Assembly: GCF_021215455.1 (NCBI RefSeq)
Contig: NZ_JAJPWV010000001.1
Location: 124,001-188,000, forward strand
Length of the DNA: 64,000 bases
Reading direction: 5' to 3'
Source of the DNA: Mucilaginibacter roseus
GTDB lineage: Bacteria; Bacteroidota; Bacteroidia; Sphingobacteriales; Sphingobacteriaceae
This document shows, in pieces, positions 31,373-40,567 of the stretch (its first letter is position 1; the number at the start of each line of letters is the position of its first letter). The position numbers and the translations under genes are program-made. The notes beneath the pieces are model-generated. The model ran no database searches. It worked only from the letters and a program-made list of their open reading frames with translations, and was not told where the DNA came from.

Positions 31373-32578
31373 TCAGATACCCCTGCGTTTCTTTTCTTTT
31401 ACAATGAGACTAAGTTCTCGCCCCATTTGTCCGGCAATGGCAGTGTTCTCCTGTGCACGGCGGAAAAGATATGGCAAAACTGCCTTTATAGGCCCGTAAG
31501 GTACATATTTTACTACATTATACCCAGCGTTTGCCAAATTAAAGCTCAGGTTATCGCTCATGCCAAGCAATTGCGAAAAGTAAACATGAGGGTGTTTATG
31601 TTCGATGCCTTGCTTGTCCATCAGCTCTGCCAGCAGGCGGCAGCTATTTTCGTTATGGGTACCGGCTACTACAGCCAGGGTGTTGATATTTTCAACAGCA
31701 TAACGCACAGCCTCATCATAATCTTTGTCGGCCGACTGTTTATCAGGCTGTATGGGCGATTGATACCCCATTTCTGTTGCACGCTTACGCTCTTTTTCCA
31801 TATAAGCACCACGTACTATTTTGGCGCCTAATATAAAGCCCTCGTTAACCGCAACAGCGTGGTCAGCTTTAATTGATGCCAGCTTATCGTGCCGGTACAA
31901 CTGGTAAGTATTATAAACAATAATCTTTTCCTTATTAAAGCGTTGCATCATGTCCATCGCGAGCGCATCAATTGTTAACTGTATCCAGCTTTCTTCGGCA
32001 TCTATCATTACCGGCACCTGCGCGTCATACGCCTTTTGGCAAATATCAAGCACGCGCTGTTGTGCTTTGCTCCACTCGGCTTGTTCAGCAGCGGTAAGTG
32101 TAGCGCCGGCATCCAGCTTTTCTAACAATGAAAAACGGCCAACACCGGTAACTTTAAATACGGTAATAGGAATAGCCGGATCACCGGTAGCGCGTTTTAT
32201 GGTGCGGATGATCTCGTCGCGGGTTTCATCAAATACGGCTTCTTCGTCTTCACCCTCTACTGAATAATCAAGAATGGTACCTACCCCGCCATCGTGCAGG
32301 TTTTTGATGGTGGCATCACACTCGGCAATGGTTTCGCCGCCACAAAACTGCTTAAATATGGTGGCTTTGATGATTCCCTTAATAGGTAAACCTATGTTAA
32401 CTGCAAAATTGGTAATCGGCGGACCAATCTTAACCAAAAAGTTTACATTAATAATGCGGAACAGCCAGTAAGCACGTTTTAGCTCGGCATTGCTTGAATG
32501 CCTGAAAGCCACTTCCGTATTATCAAATGATAATACTTCGGCGGGCTTAGCACTGCCGTTTGTAGAGTACGAGGTCAT
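31373..32578 (-). CDS. Proline dehydrogenase
   Basis: A 401-residue FAD enzyme that oxidises proline to pyrroline-5-carboxylate. The TIM-barrel pattern includes T-I-L-D-Y-S-V-E-G, V-M-I-D-A-E-E-S-W-I-Q, Y-N-T-Y-Q-L-Y-R, K-I-V-R-G-A-Y-M-E-K-E-R and T-H-N-E-N-S. ATG at 32578 is chosen because a TATTTTTG -7 box lies five bases upstream. It is monofunctional, without a P5C dehydrogenase domain, as in other Bacteroidota. Divergent from the S4 gene. Confidence 0.92.
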   Translation of the reverse strand: MTSYSTNGSAKPAEVLSFDNTEVAFRHSSNAELKRAYWLFRIINVNFLVKIGPPITNFAVNIGLPIKGIIKATIFKQFCGGETIAECDATIKNLHDGGVGTILDYSVEGEDEEAVFDETRDEIIRTIKRATGDPAIPITVFKVTGVGRFSLLEKLDAGATLTAAEQAEWSKAQQRVLDICQKAYDAQVPVMIDAEESWIQLTIDALAMDMMQRFNKEKIIVYNTYQLYRHDKLASIKADHAVAVNEGFILGAKIVRGAYMEKERKRATEMGYQSPIQPDKQSADKDYDEAVRYAVENINTLAVVAGTHNENSCRLLAELMDKQGIEHKHPHVYFSQLLGMSDNLSFNLANAGYNVVKYVPYGPIKAVLPYLFRRAQENTAIAGQMGRELSLIVKEKKRRGI

Positions 32579-32583
32579 AACTG

Positions 32584-32591
32584 CAAAAATA
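32584..32591 (-). promoter_or_regulatory. -7 box of the proline dehydrogenase gene
   Basis: On the - strand TATTTTTG matches TAnnTTTG and ends five bases before the ATG at 32578, so the message would be leaderless or nearly so. Confidence 0.6.
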
Positions 32592-32633
32592 TAAAATGCG
32601 TTAATTAAATCGTTCATTTATGCCGCAATAGTT

Positions 32634-32641
32634 TAATTTTG
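32634..32641 (+). promoter_or_regulatory. -7 box of the S4 domain gene
   Basis: TAATTTTG matches TAnnTTTG and lies eight bases before the ATG at 32650, the same spacing as upstream of 11499. It is divergent from the proline dehydrogenase promoter 43 bases away. Confidence 0.6.
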
Positions 32642-32649
32642 CCGCACAC

Positions 32650-32856
32650 ATGATCGATTTTGAACTACAGGGCGAATACATTCCACTCATTCAGCTACTT
32701 AAAGCCACTAATTTGGTACAAACCGGCGGCGAAGCACAAATTGTTGTTATCGAAGGCGAGGTAAAGTATAACGGGCAGGTTGATTACCGTAAACGCCTGA
32801 AAGTTAAGCGTGGCGACGTTGTTGAGTTCAGAAAACAAACCATCAGGATCATTTAA
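32650..32856 (+). CDS. Small RNA-binding S4 domain protein (YbcJ-like)
   Basis: A 68-residue single-domain S4 protein: I-P-L-I-Q-L-L-K-A-T-N-L, G-G-E-A-Q-I-V-V-I-E-G-E-V, N-G-Q-V-D-Y-R-K-R-L-K-V-K-R-G-D. The fold binds structured RNA, often the ribosome. It lies 3 bases ahead of aroB and is probably co-transcribed. Confidence 0.88.
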   Translation: MIDFELQGEYIPLIQLLKATNLVQTGGEAQIVVIEGEVKYNGQVDYRKRLKVKRGDVVEFRKQTIRII

Positions 32857-32859
32857 ACT

Positions 32860-33918
32860 ATGCAGACCATACAGAGCGATAATTACCCTATTTTTTTTGA
32901 GAACAGTATTGATGAACTTGTTAAGTTTATTGAGCGTGGCAAATACAGCAAGTTTTTTGTTTTAACCGACGAACACACCAGTGAGTATTGCCTGCCAAAA
33001 ATAACCGATCAGCTAAATGAACTGGGTAATTACGATCTGATTGAAATAAACGCCGGCGAAGAAAGCAAGAACATTGACTTTTGCATTGGCGTTTGGAAAA
33101 CGCTGATTGATTTTGAGGCCGACCGTAAAAGCCTTATGGTTAACCTGGGCGGCGGTGTGATTACCGATATGGGCGGCTTCGCAGCATCAACCTATAAACG
33201 GGGGATTGATTTTGTGCACATGCCTACTACCCTGCTGTCGCAGGTTGACGCGTCGGTTGGCGGTAAAACAGGTATTGACGTGGACGGTATAAAAAACATC
33301 ATCGGCACCTTTACCCAGCCAAAGGCGGTTTTCATAGATACCGATTTTTTGGAAACCTTGCCGCCACGCCAGATACTTTCGGGCCTGGCCGAAATGCTGA
33401 AACATGGCCTGATACTGGATGCTGTTTACTGGAACGAACTTAAAAGCAGTGACCTTACCAAACCATCAACCGCGATGGTACACCGCTCAGTAGTGCTGAA
33501 GAATGAGGTGGTGATGGAAGACCCTACGGAAAAAAACATCCGTAAGAGCCTGAACTTTGGCCATACCATTGGCCATGCCGTTGAAACCTGGGCGCTGAAT
33601 GACAAACCCGACTCGCTTACCCATGGAGAAGCCATTGCCATTGGCATGATCTGCGAGAGCTATCTGGCCCATAAAAAAACAGGCCTGAAAGCCGAGGAAC
33701 TGAACGAAATCACCTCCACATTCAACAAGCTATACCCACGCTTTACCTTTAGCAAAGATATCTACGAAGAACTTTACAGCATTATGCTGAAGGATAAAAA
33801 GAACATGGACGGCAAAGTGAACTGCACCCTTTTATCCGCTATCGGCCAATTTAATATTGACAACGTTTGCACTAAAGAGGAACTTTTTGAAGCATTAGAC
33901 TATTATTTAGCGGGGTAG
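32860..33918 (+). CDS. aroB: 3-dehydroquinate synthase
   Basis: A 352-residue AroB, which converts DAHP to 3-dehydroquinate in the shikimate pathway using NAD and a divalent metal. Typical features are N-L-G-G-G-V-I-T-D-M-G-G-F (residues ~95-107), H-M-P-T-T-L-L-S-Q-V-D-A-S-V-G-G-K, L-A-E-M-L-K-H-G (metal Glu), and N-F-G-H-T-I-G-H-A-V-E (metal His). Stop is TAG. It is full length and surrounded by ordinary housekeeping genes. Confidence 0.95.
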   Translation: MQTIQSDNYPIFFENSIDELVKFIERGKYSKFFVLTDEHTSEYCLPKITDQLNELGNYDLIEINAGEESKNIDFCIGVWKTLIDFEADRKSLMVNLGGGVITDMGGFAASTYKRGIDFVHMPTTLLSQVDASVGGKTGIDVDGIKNIIGTFTQPKAVFIDTDFLETLPPRQILSGLAEMLKHGLILDAVYWNELKSSDLTKPSTAMVHRSVVLKNEVVMEDPTEKNIRKSLNFGHTIGHAVETWALNDKPDSLTHGEAIAIGMICESYLAHKKTGLKAEELNEITSTFNKLYPRFTFSKDIYEELYSIMLKDKKNMDGKVNCTLLSAIGQFNIDNVCTKEELFEALDYYLAG

Positions 33919-34508
33919 GCTGTTATGCTGAGCCCGTCGAAGCACTAACGGACTATGCTCACCACACGCCCTTCGTATAACTTATTATATTCACCTGTAA
34001 GATGGAGAAACTACCTCAACATATTCTACACAGAAAATCTAAAAATTCCCGATAACATCAATAATTTGTGCTTCACCTCTTTGCCTTTACGCAGCAGGTA
34101 CTGACGCTTCCTTTCTCTCCGGCAAAAAAAGGATCTGATCTGAGAAAATTCTGCATCGATAGTGCGCAAACAAAAACTGGTGGATGTATGATTATGAGGC
34201 AACTTTTACGAAGGTATTGCGAATATGTATATTGTGTGTGTCGTACCGGTTGAAGTTTTATAATCGACCTTAGAGACCTGCGAACGCTTATTAAGATAAC
34301 TGTACCAAGATGAACTGTTTTTTTCGGGTTAAGCTAATTTGTACTGTAGATCATTTAACACAAATACTTGCAGTCATAAAAAAGAACATTTATTATCGTT
34401 TCAAACGCTAACGCCATTGGCCTTAACAACAGAAGCGAAGAGAGAAAATGATCTCAATTTTTCAAACCTTTTGGGAATAAAAAGCTTTTAAAAAAATATA
34501 ACTTATTT
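33919..34508. other. 590-base intergenic stretch
   Basis: No supported gene. It contains one copy of a CTGAGCCCGTCGAAGCA-type word (near 33929) that is common in intergenic repeats of related genomes, and otherwise AT-rich sequence with poly-T and poly-A runs toward the kinase start. A 61-codon open frame at 34068 lacks gene-like composition. It may be the edge of an insertion carrying the following signalling genes. Confidence 0.5.
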
Positions 34509-37500
34509 ATGGACGGTCTCTCACAGCTTAGCCAGGCCGGTGATTTCTATAAGGCGATCTTTGATCAAATGGATCAAGGCTACATCCTGGTGGAAGTGTT
34601 ATTTGACGAAAATGACCAGCCTTATGATATCTACTATATTGAATCCAATGCTGCTGCCGACCGCATGACCGGTACTAAACTGGCAGGGAAACATACCAGC
34701 GAGCTCGCGCCAAATTATGAACAACACTGGTTCGATATTTTCGGGCGTATTGCTAAAACGGGTGTCGCAGAAAGACACGAGGTTCCCGCCGAACCGCTCG
34801 GTGTAATTAATGAGCTCTATGGTTTTAAAGTGGGCGAACCGGAAGAACGCAAACTGGCCGTTATCTATACCGATGTAACTGCACGTAAGCGCCGCACTGC
34901 CAACCTGGCCTTTTTGGCCGAGATCGGCAAGGACCTGGTGAAGCTGAACAAACCTTCAGAAACATTGCACGTATTGGGCGCCAAGATCGGCCAGCATTTT
35001 AAAGTGCCTCGCGCTATGTTTGTGGAAGCCCGTAAAGATGGTCAAAATGCTTCGGTACAGGACTGGTGCCTTCCCGGGCTGACGAGCATTGCCGGCGACG
35101 TAGTATGGGAACAATTTATCACCAAATTATACCTTGAGCAGAGCAATGCAGGTGAAAGTATCGTGGTCGATAATATTTTTGAAAGTTCGCTGATCAACGC
35201 TAAGGAGGTCAATGAAACATTCGGAGTCACTTCTTTCATCAACATCCCCATTGTTAGGCATGGTGCATGGTGCTTTACCGTAGGAATATTTGATACTACC
35301 GAACGTCAATGGTTGGATGATGAGGTGGAACTATTGCAGGAACTAACTGCGCGCATTTGGGCAGCGGTTGAAAAGGCGAGATCTGACAAAGCATTATTAC
35401 AGTACGAACAGCGCATGCTATCTATCGCCAACCTCGATCCTGACCTGCTTTGGGACAGTGACCCGGATGGTTCCACCAATTGGTATAACGATCGTTGGCT
35501 GGAATATACCGGGCAGCGGTTTGAAGAGGCCATTGGTTGGGGTTGGGTGAACGCAATTCATCCGGACGACCGGGATGGCTCAGCCCAGCGCTACGCACGA
35601 GCCGTTGAAGCAGGTCAACCGCTGCAACAGGAGCACCGGATCAAAAGATTTGATGGGGAATACCGCTGGTTCGTTGTCAATGCTTCTCCCATAAAAGATG
35701 CGCAGGGACGCGTTGTAAAGATGTATGGCGCAGCTACAGATATTCATGATCGCATACAGGCAGAAAACATCTTGCGCGAAAGCGAAAGAAAATACCGGAC
35801 GCTCTTTGAAACCATTGATGAAGGGTTTGCCTTGATGGAACTCCATCGAGACGAGGACGGAAGGGTAGTCGATCTTACTTATCGGGAGGTCAACGCAGCC
35901 TTCAAACGTTTAACCGGGTGGCAGGGCGCGATAAACAGAAAAGGTAGTGAGCTGATGCCTAACCTGGCGCACCCGCTGCTTGAACAGCTTCAACAGGTAG
36001 CTGATACAGGACATTCTTTCCGGAGAGAAGATTTTGTAGCCGACCTGAGCAAGTGGTATGATGTGCATTATTCCAGCATAGGCCATCCGGAAAGCAATTT
36101 TATTATCGCTGTTTTCAACGATACCACAGAACGTAAAAGGCAGGAAGAGCATCAGGAGTTCCTGTTGAAATTATCGGATACATTTAGAACCTTGTCTGAC
36201 TGGAAGAGAATTGAAGAGACCGGTTCGCATATGCTGGCTGAATTTCTGAAGCTGGACCGCGCTTATGTATTTGTTTTATATCCTGCCGATGACCGTGCCA
36301 TAGTCAGAGCCGAATATCGGAGAGACAGCCTCTTTTCTATCATCGGCGAAGTACGGATGTCGGATTTCCCGGAAACAGTGCGGCAGATTGATGATCAAAC
36401 CATTGTTTTTAATGACATAGACAGCGACCTCCGACTTTCTGATCTGAATAGGGAATCACTCAGGGCGGTGAATTTGCAGGCTTTTATGTGTGCCAGTGTA
36501 CGTAAAGATGAAGGAAATGTCCTGTGGTCTTTTGCCGCCGCAACTGCCGTCCCACGGGCATGGACCAATAACGAAATAGCATTGATCGAAACCGTGGCCG
36601 AGCGTATCTGGGCAGCGGTGGAAAGAGCTAAAGTAGAAGAGGCATTGCGTGAAAGTGAAGAAAAATACCGTACTGCGTTAGAACAGGAGGTTGCGGATCG
36701 TACCAGCGAACTTAGGGAGCAGTATGCTTTGCAGCAGACCATGCTGGACACGACGCTGATCGGTATGTCTGTATTTTCCCCGGTGAGAGATGAGCTGAAT
36801 GAGATCATTGATTTTCGTATTGTTACTGTTAATAAAAAGGTCGAGCGTTCAACCGGTCGAAAAGATATGGTAGGTAAGTTATATGCTGAACTTTTTCCGG
36901 GCATTAAACAAATGGGGCTTTTTGATACAATGGTTAAAACAATGGAAGTCGGCGAGCCACAGCAACTGGAATATCATTACAACTATGATGGTGTTGACCG
37001 TTGGTATTCCACTATGTTTGTTAAAGGAGAGGATCTTTTGGTGAGTACCAACTTAGATATTACGGAGCAAGTGCAGAACGAACAAAGAATGCGTGAAATG
37101 GAAGACGCCCAGCAACTGGAAATTTTTCGGGTAACGCTGCAAACCCAGGAGGAAGAACGCCGCAGGATATCAGAAAGTTTGCATAACGGGCTGGGGCAAA
37201 TATTGTATGGCATTAAAATGAGTCTGACTCAGCTCAAAGCAACAAAAGTTTTTAGTAACCCTAAGCAATATGAAGATGATCGCGAATATACCAGCCAGCT
37301 CATTTCAGACGCGATTCGTGAAAGCCGGCGCATTTCGCACGAACTTATGCCCCAGGTACTGGACGAATTCGGACTGAAGGCAGCCATCGAGGAGATGTGT
37401 AGACAAATGCAGGATGGCGTAAGGTTTGATTGTAAGGTAAAATTGGAAAATGCCCTGTTAGACAAATACATGCAATTGGCCGTTTTCCGTACAGTGCAGG

Positions 37501-37751
37501 AGTTAATGGTAAATGTCATCAAACATGCGCAGGCAACGCAGTCAGTTGCTGAAGTACGCCTTAAAGACGATGATATCCTGATACGCGTCAGCGATAATGG
37601 CCGCGGCATTCCACAGGTGAAAACCGGCAAAGACGGTATCGGTCTTGCGTCCATCCGCAGTAAAGTAGACTTATTGAACGGGAAATTTGAGTTGAATTCC
37701 AAACAGGGCGAGGGCACAACAGTAGTAATACATTTACCGTATATCTACTAA
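34509..37751 (+). CDS. Large PAS/GAF sensor histidine kinase (HisKA_3 type)
   Basis: A 1080-residue soluble multi-sensor kinase. Approximate layout: PAS (10-130), GAF (140-290), PAS with L-L-W-D-S-D and W-L-E-Y-T-G, D-D-R-D segments (300-425), PAS (430-545), GAF (560-715), PAS (750-865), HisKA_3 with phospho-acceptor H892 in S-E-S-L-H-N-G-L-G-Q, and HATPase (985-1080) with D-N-G-R-G-I and G-I-G-L-A-S-I-R. HisKA_3 kinases pair with NarL-type response regulators, and a truncated one follows 47 bases downstream. The ligand is unknown. Full length, no frame breaks. Confidence 0.9.
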   Translation: MDGLSQLSQAGDFYKAIFDQMDQGYILVEVLFDENDQPYDIYYIESNAAADRMTGTKLAGKHTSELAPNYEQHWFDIFGRIAKTGVAERHEVPAEPLGVINELYGFKVGEPEERKLAVIYTDVTARKRRTANLAFLAEIGKDLVKLNKPSETLHVLGAKIGQHFKVPRAMFVEARKDGQNASVQDWCLPGLTSIAGDVVWEQFITKLYLEQSNAGESIVVDNIFESSLINAKEVNETFGVTSFINIPIVRHGAWCFTVGIFDTTERQWLDDEVELLQELTARIWAAVEKARSDKALLQYEQRMLSIANLDPDLLWDSDPDGSTNWYNDRWLEYTGQRFEEAIGWGWVNAIHPDDRDGSAQRYARAVEAGQPLQQEHRIKRFDGEYRWFVVNASPIKDAQGRVVKMYGAATDIHDRIQAENILRESERKYRTLFETIDEGFALMELHRDEDGRVVDLTYREVNAAFKRLTGWQGAINRKGSELMPNLAHPLLEQLQQVADTGHSFRREDFVADLSKWYDVHYSSIGHPESNFIIAVFNDTTERKRQEEHQEFLLKLSDTFRTLSDWKRIEETGSHMLAEFLKLDRAYVFVLYPADDRAIVRAEYRRDSLFSIIGEVRMSDFPETVRQIDDQTIVFNDIDSDLRLSDLNRESLRAVNLQAFMCASVRKDEGNVLWSFAAATAVPRAWTNNEIALIETVAERIWAAVERAKVEEALRESEEKYRTALEQEVADRTSELREQYALQQTMLDTTLIGMSVFSPVRDELNEIIDFRIVTVNKKVERSTGRKDMVGKLYAELFPGIKQMGLFDTMVKTMEVGEPQQLEYHYNYDGVDRWYSTMFVKGEDLLVSTNLDITEQVQNEQRMREMEDAQQLEIFRVTLQTQEEERRRISESLHNGLGQILYGIKMSLTQLKATKVFSNPKQYEDDREYTSQLISDAIRESRRISHELMPQVLDEFGLKAAIEEMCRQMQDGVRFDCKVKLENALLDKYMQLAVFRTVQELMVNVIKHAQATQSVAEVRLKDDDILIRVSDNGRGIPQVKTGKDGIGLASIRSKVDLLNGKFELNSKQGEGTTVVIHLPYIY

Positions 37752-37798
37752 AAAACGAAACGCTTTGAACCTGAGCTCAAAGTTAGCGTCGTTACTTA

Positions 37799-37879
37799 AT
37801 GATTAGGTTATTGATAGTAGATGGTAGTGAGATCGTTCGAAACGGGCTCCGCCGACTGTACGGGGTGAACCGGACCTAA
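37799..37879 (+). pseudogene. Remnant N-terminus of a NarL-type response regulator
   Basis: Twenty-six codons read M-I-R-L-L-I-V-D-G-S-E-I-V-R-N-G-L-R-R-L-Y-G and then a stop. This matches the start of a receiver domain (family form: L-L-I-V-D-D-H-E-I-V-R-N-G-L-R), with the second Asp changed to Gly. The rest of the gene is missing. It is placed exactly where the partner of the HisKA_3 kinase would be expected. I see no other gene between 37880 and 38101. Confidence 0.65.
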
Positions 37880-38101
37880 TTGCCATCGCTGTAGCTACCG
37901 GCGGCCGGTGCACGAGGCTACCTTCTTAAAGGTAAAAATGATCAGGAACCATTTGACTGTATCCGTGCTGTCAGTGGATTCCTTACCTTTACAAGCTCCT
38001 GCCTGTCATCCTGAATTCCCGTATTTCGCCTCAATATTACCGTATTCATCCCTACACGGGATTTTTCTTCTGCTTTATTTTTGCTTACAAAGTATTATCT
38101 A

Positions 38102-38431
38102 TTGAAAACAACAAAAAATGTACGACTGCGTTTCCGATTTGCCGGTGAATTATATTCAGTAACCGTTAATAGTATAAATTATACCGGATCACTAATCGTC
38201 AGTAAATTGCGTGTCGGGCATACGCAGTTTTGGCTGATATTACAAAACGGAGTTTGGCGCTTTGTAAGTGATATGCCACTTTGCAGGGACTTAAAATCTA
38301 TCCTGGTAGCCAAGGTCGCCGGTTTACACGGTTTGTCTACACAAACGGCTGACCAGCTTTCGCCGCGCAACGGTGTCCTGTTGAATGCCGTTTTAAGCGT
38401 ATTGGCAATCAAAAAAGATTCATTTGTATGA
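38102..38431 (+). CDS. Small unknown protein upstream of a receiver domain
   Basis: A 109-residue protein starting at TTG (38102), weakly supported, with a TATTTTTG -7 box at 38076-38083. A TTG at 38081 in the same frame is the alternative start. The sequence has a basic N-terminal strand-rich half (R-L-R-F-R-F-A-G-E-L-Y-S-V) and a W-R-F-V-S-D-M-P block. The stop overlaps the next ATG (ATGA). Not recognised. Confidence 0.5.
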   Translation: MKTTKNVRLRFRFAGELYSVTVNSINYTGSLIVSKLRVGHTQFWLILQNGVWRFVSDMPLCRDLKSILVAKVAGLHGLSTQTADQLSPRNGVLLNAVLSVLAIKKDSFV

Positions 38432-38772
38432 CTAATGGGCAAATTTTACTGATCGATGATGATCCGGATTTTAGCCTCATCATCCGCGAAGTGGTAAAAA
38501 TGGAAAGTTATACATTTACCGGTGTTCAGAAAGTTGATTGTTTGACCAGTTTGATGCAAAAGCATAGCCCAGACCTCGTATTGCTGGATTTTTGCCTGAA
38601 GGGCCGCAATGGCGGCGAGTTGTGCTGTTTTATCCGTAATGAATTGCGGCTTCAATTGCCAGTAGTACTGCTATCAACTTATCCTGAAGCGCAATTGCCG
38701 CTGGCGCAAATTCCATTTCCGTTTTTATTTCTAAATCCTTTGATCTTTGGCGTTCATCGGATGTCGGAATGA
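38428..38772 (+). CDS. Stand-alone response-regulator receiver domain
   Basis: A 114-residue receiver with the acidic pocket (D10, D11, D12), the phospho-acceptor D54 (L-V-L-L-D-F-C-L-K-G) and the V-V-L-L-S-T switch Ser/Thr. The conserved Lys near the end (usually K-P) is Asn here (F-L-F-L-N-P-L), which usually weakens phosphorylation-driven change. No output domain. It is coupled to the upstream small gene and followed by an SSB-like gene. May act as a phosphate sink or protein-binding switch. Confidence 0.75.
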   Translation: MTNGQILLIDDDPDFSLIIREVVKMESYTFTGVQKVDCLTSLMQKHSPDLVLLDFCLKGRNGGELCCFIRNELRLQLPVVLLSTYPEAQLPLAQIPFPFLFLNPLIFGVHRMSE

Positions 38773-38792
38773 TCTAATGCATAGTGTCAAAC

Positions 38793-39110
38793 ATGAATGA
38801 TATCAGTACCGTCAATAAAGTATTTTTAGTTGGGCAGATCAGCCGCACGCCGCGCTGGCATAAAAAAGGCGCGGAAGACGCAGCTCTATGTTTTACTGTG
38901 ACGACCTTGGAAATGCATCGTCAGCAGAACAAGCTGATCGAACATGTGGAGCAACACGCTGTCAAGTTAGAGGAAAAACGTTTTGAAAGAGAGTTGAAAT
39001 TAGGGCAAACCGTTCATGTGGAAGGAAAACTAAAAACCACGGCGTTTCTGGAAGATGGAATCCGCCGTTACAAGACAGAGGTTGTGGCTATGAGGGTAAC
39101 CCCTGTTTAA
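38793..39110 (+). CDS. ssb: Short single-stranded DNA-binding protein
   Basis: A 105-residue OB-fold protein: V-N-K-V-F-L-V-G-Q-I-S-R-T-P-R at the N-terminus, F-T-V-T-T-L-E, and G-Q-T-V-H-V-E-G-K-L-K-T. These are the SSB family elements. It is short, without the acidic C-terminal tip that recruits partners in standard SSB, so it is probably an accessory or mobile-element type. ATG at 38793 is preferred over the GTG at 38784. It converges with, and overlaps by four bases, the broken response regulator gene. Confidence 0.78.
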   Translation: MNDISTVNKVFLVGQISRTPRWHKKGAEDAALCFTVTTLEMHRQQNKLIEHVEQHAVKLEEKRFERELKLGQTVHVEGKLKTTAFLEDGIRRYKTEVVAMRVTPV

Positions 39111-39751
39111 GTAAGGAGGCCATGTCGCATCGCAAAGGCAATTAGGGCCAGTGAATTCTTGCTGCCGGTCTTTTCGATCATAGCTTGGCGGTAACCCTCA
39201 ACCGTGCGTTTGCTTGTAAACATTTTATCAGCCGTTTCTTCATTGGTAAAACCTGCGGCGATCAGTTGCAAGGCTTCCAGTTCCCGTTCCGAAAACTCTA
39301 TGCCTTCCGCTTTTGTGTTGGCACCCTGCGGGATTGCTATCTTTTTTATAACGCGGTCAGATAGCCCGGCGCAGAGATAAGGCTGCCCTTCGGCCACTTG
39401 TCTAATGGCAAACAATACTTCTTTTTCACCGGCAGTTTTAAATAAATAGCTTTTGATACCATGCTGAAATGCCTGCTGAATGTGCTGGTCGTCTTCCTGT
39501 ATGGTCAACAGGATAGTTTGTAAATCGGGATATTTTTCATGGATCACTTTAGCCAGTTCCAGACCGTTCATTTCTGGCATATTGAGGTCTGTTAATAGGA
39601 CGTCAGCCTGCACGCCCTATTCCAACAACGCCAGCACTTCCCAGCCGTTCCTGGCTTCTCCTACCACCTTAATATCACTTTCATCTTCCAGTGTCCGGCT
39701 GATCCCCCGGCGCACCATCTGGTGGTCATCCGCGATCAGTACTTTTATCAT
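39107..39751 (-). pseudogene. NarL-type response regulator with an in-frame TAG at codon 45
   Basis: Reading from ATG at 39751: M-I-K-V-L-I-A-D-D-H-Q-M-V-R-R-G through W-E-V-L-A-L-L-E, then TAG (39619-39617), then G-V-Q-A-D-V-L-L-T-D-L-N-M-P-E-M in the same frame with the phospho-acceptor D55. The C-terminal LuxR-type helix-turn-helix (E-L-E-A-L-Q-L-I-A-A-G-F-T-N-E-E-T-A-D-K-M) is intact. Apart from the one stop the gene has the full 214-codon architecture, so it is a recent pseudogene, or a sequencing error at one base. aroB and other genes in the window use TAG as a stop, so recoding is unlikely. Confidence 0.85.
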
Positions 39752-39986
39752 ACAAATTTAAACGCTTTTACTCTTTTTTTGTTTGAAGCTGCCGATATTG
39801 ATCCAACTATCAGCGCATCCGCTAAAGCCCCAAATTACGTGCGGCCGTTAAGCTGTTTTTAATATTGTCTCTTAATAAATAAATAAATGAATTGTACCGC
39901 AGTCACGATAAAAAATGCCATAATCTTGATACGTTCACACTATACCTTTGACTATATTATTAACACGTAAATAGTCAATATTAATT

Positions 39987-40397
39987 ATGGAACAAAAATT
40001 TCCCTTGCCACCTTTTAATCGCGAAACGGCTATACAAAAAGTACAATTGGCCGAAGACGCCTGGAATACGCAAGACCCTGAAAAAGTATCGAAAGCCTAT
40101 ACGGTTGACAGTGAATGGCGAAACCGGTCAACCTTTTTGAACGGCAGAGAAGCAATTGTAAAATTTCTGACTACAAAATGGCAGAATGAGCATCAGTACA
40201 AACTCAAAAAGGAACTCTGGGCATTTACTGATAACCGGATCGCTGTTCGTTTTGAATATGAATATCACAATAGTGATGGGCAGTGGTTTCGCGCATATGG
40301 CAACGAGAATTGGGAATTTGATGAAAACGGTTTGATGCAAAAAAGATATGCCAGTATAAACGATGTTCCTATTCATGAATCCGAGCGCCGTTTATAA
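39987..40397 (+). CDS. DUF1348/NTF2-like family protein
   Basis: A 136-residue protein of the DUF1348 (nuclear transport factor 2-like) family: [42 protein letters not shown] and A-S-I-N-D-V-P-I. Close in length to the family norm. The fold forms a pocket often used for small molecules; substrate unknown. It stands alone. Confidence 0.85.
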   Translation: MEQKFPLPPFNRETAIQKVQLAEDAWNTQDPEKVSKAYTVDSEWRNRSTFLNGREAIVKFLTTKWQNEHQYKLKKELWAFTDNRIAVRFEYEYHNSDGQWFRAYGNENWEFDENGLMQKRYASINDVPIHESERRL

Positions 40398-40567
40398 CCA
40401 TACTATTTATCAACTGCAATTTTTGGGGCTGTCTTTTTTAGTTACGTTTTTCATGATGATCTTAATCACAGCAATTGCCTAAACAAATAAAGAGTAGCGG
40501 CGTTATTTATTTCGATTTAAACAGATGCTCAGACATTATCTGTTAGCTAACATTAATTTGAAATAGT

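Noticed and set aside
33925..33950. CTGAGCCCGTCGAAGCA-type repeat as a functional element
   Set aside because: Only one copy is seen in the window, so repeat behaviour cannot be shown here.
34068..34253. 61-codon + strand open frame in the 33919-34508 gap
   Set aside because: No family features, atypical residue content, no promoter or overlap with neighbours.
37908..38105. 65-codon + strand open frame
   Set aside because: Composition is not protein-like, no family pattern, and it overlaps the promoter and start region of the gene at 38102.
39617..39619. TAG in the response regulator as a recoded sense codon
   Set aside because: aroB and other genes in the window end in TAG, and no recoding element is seen.
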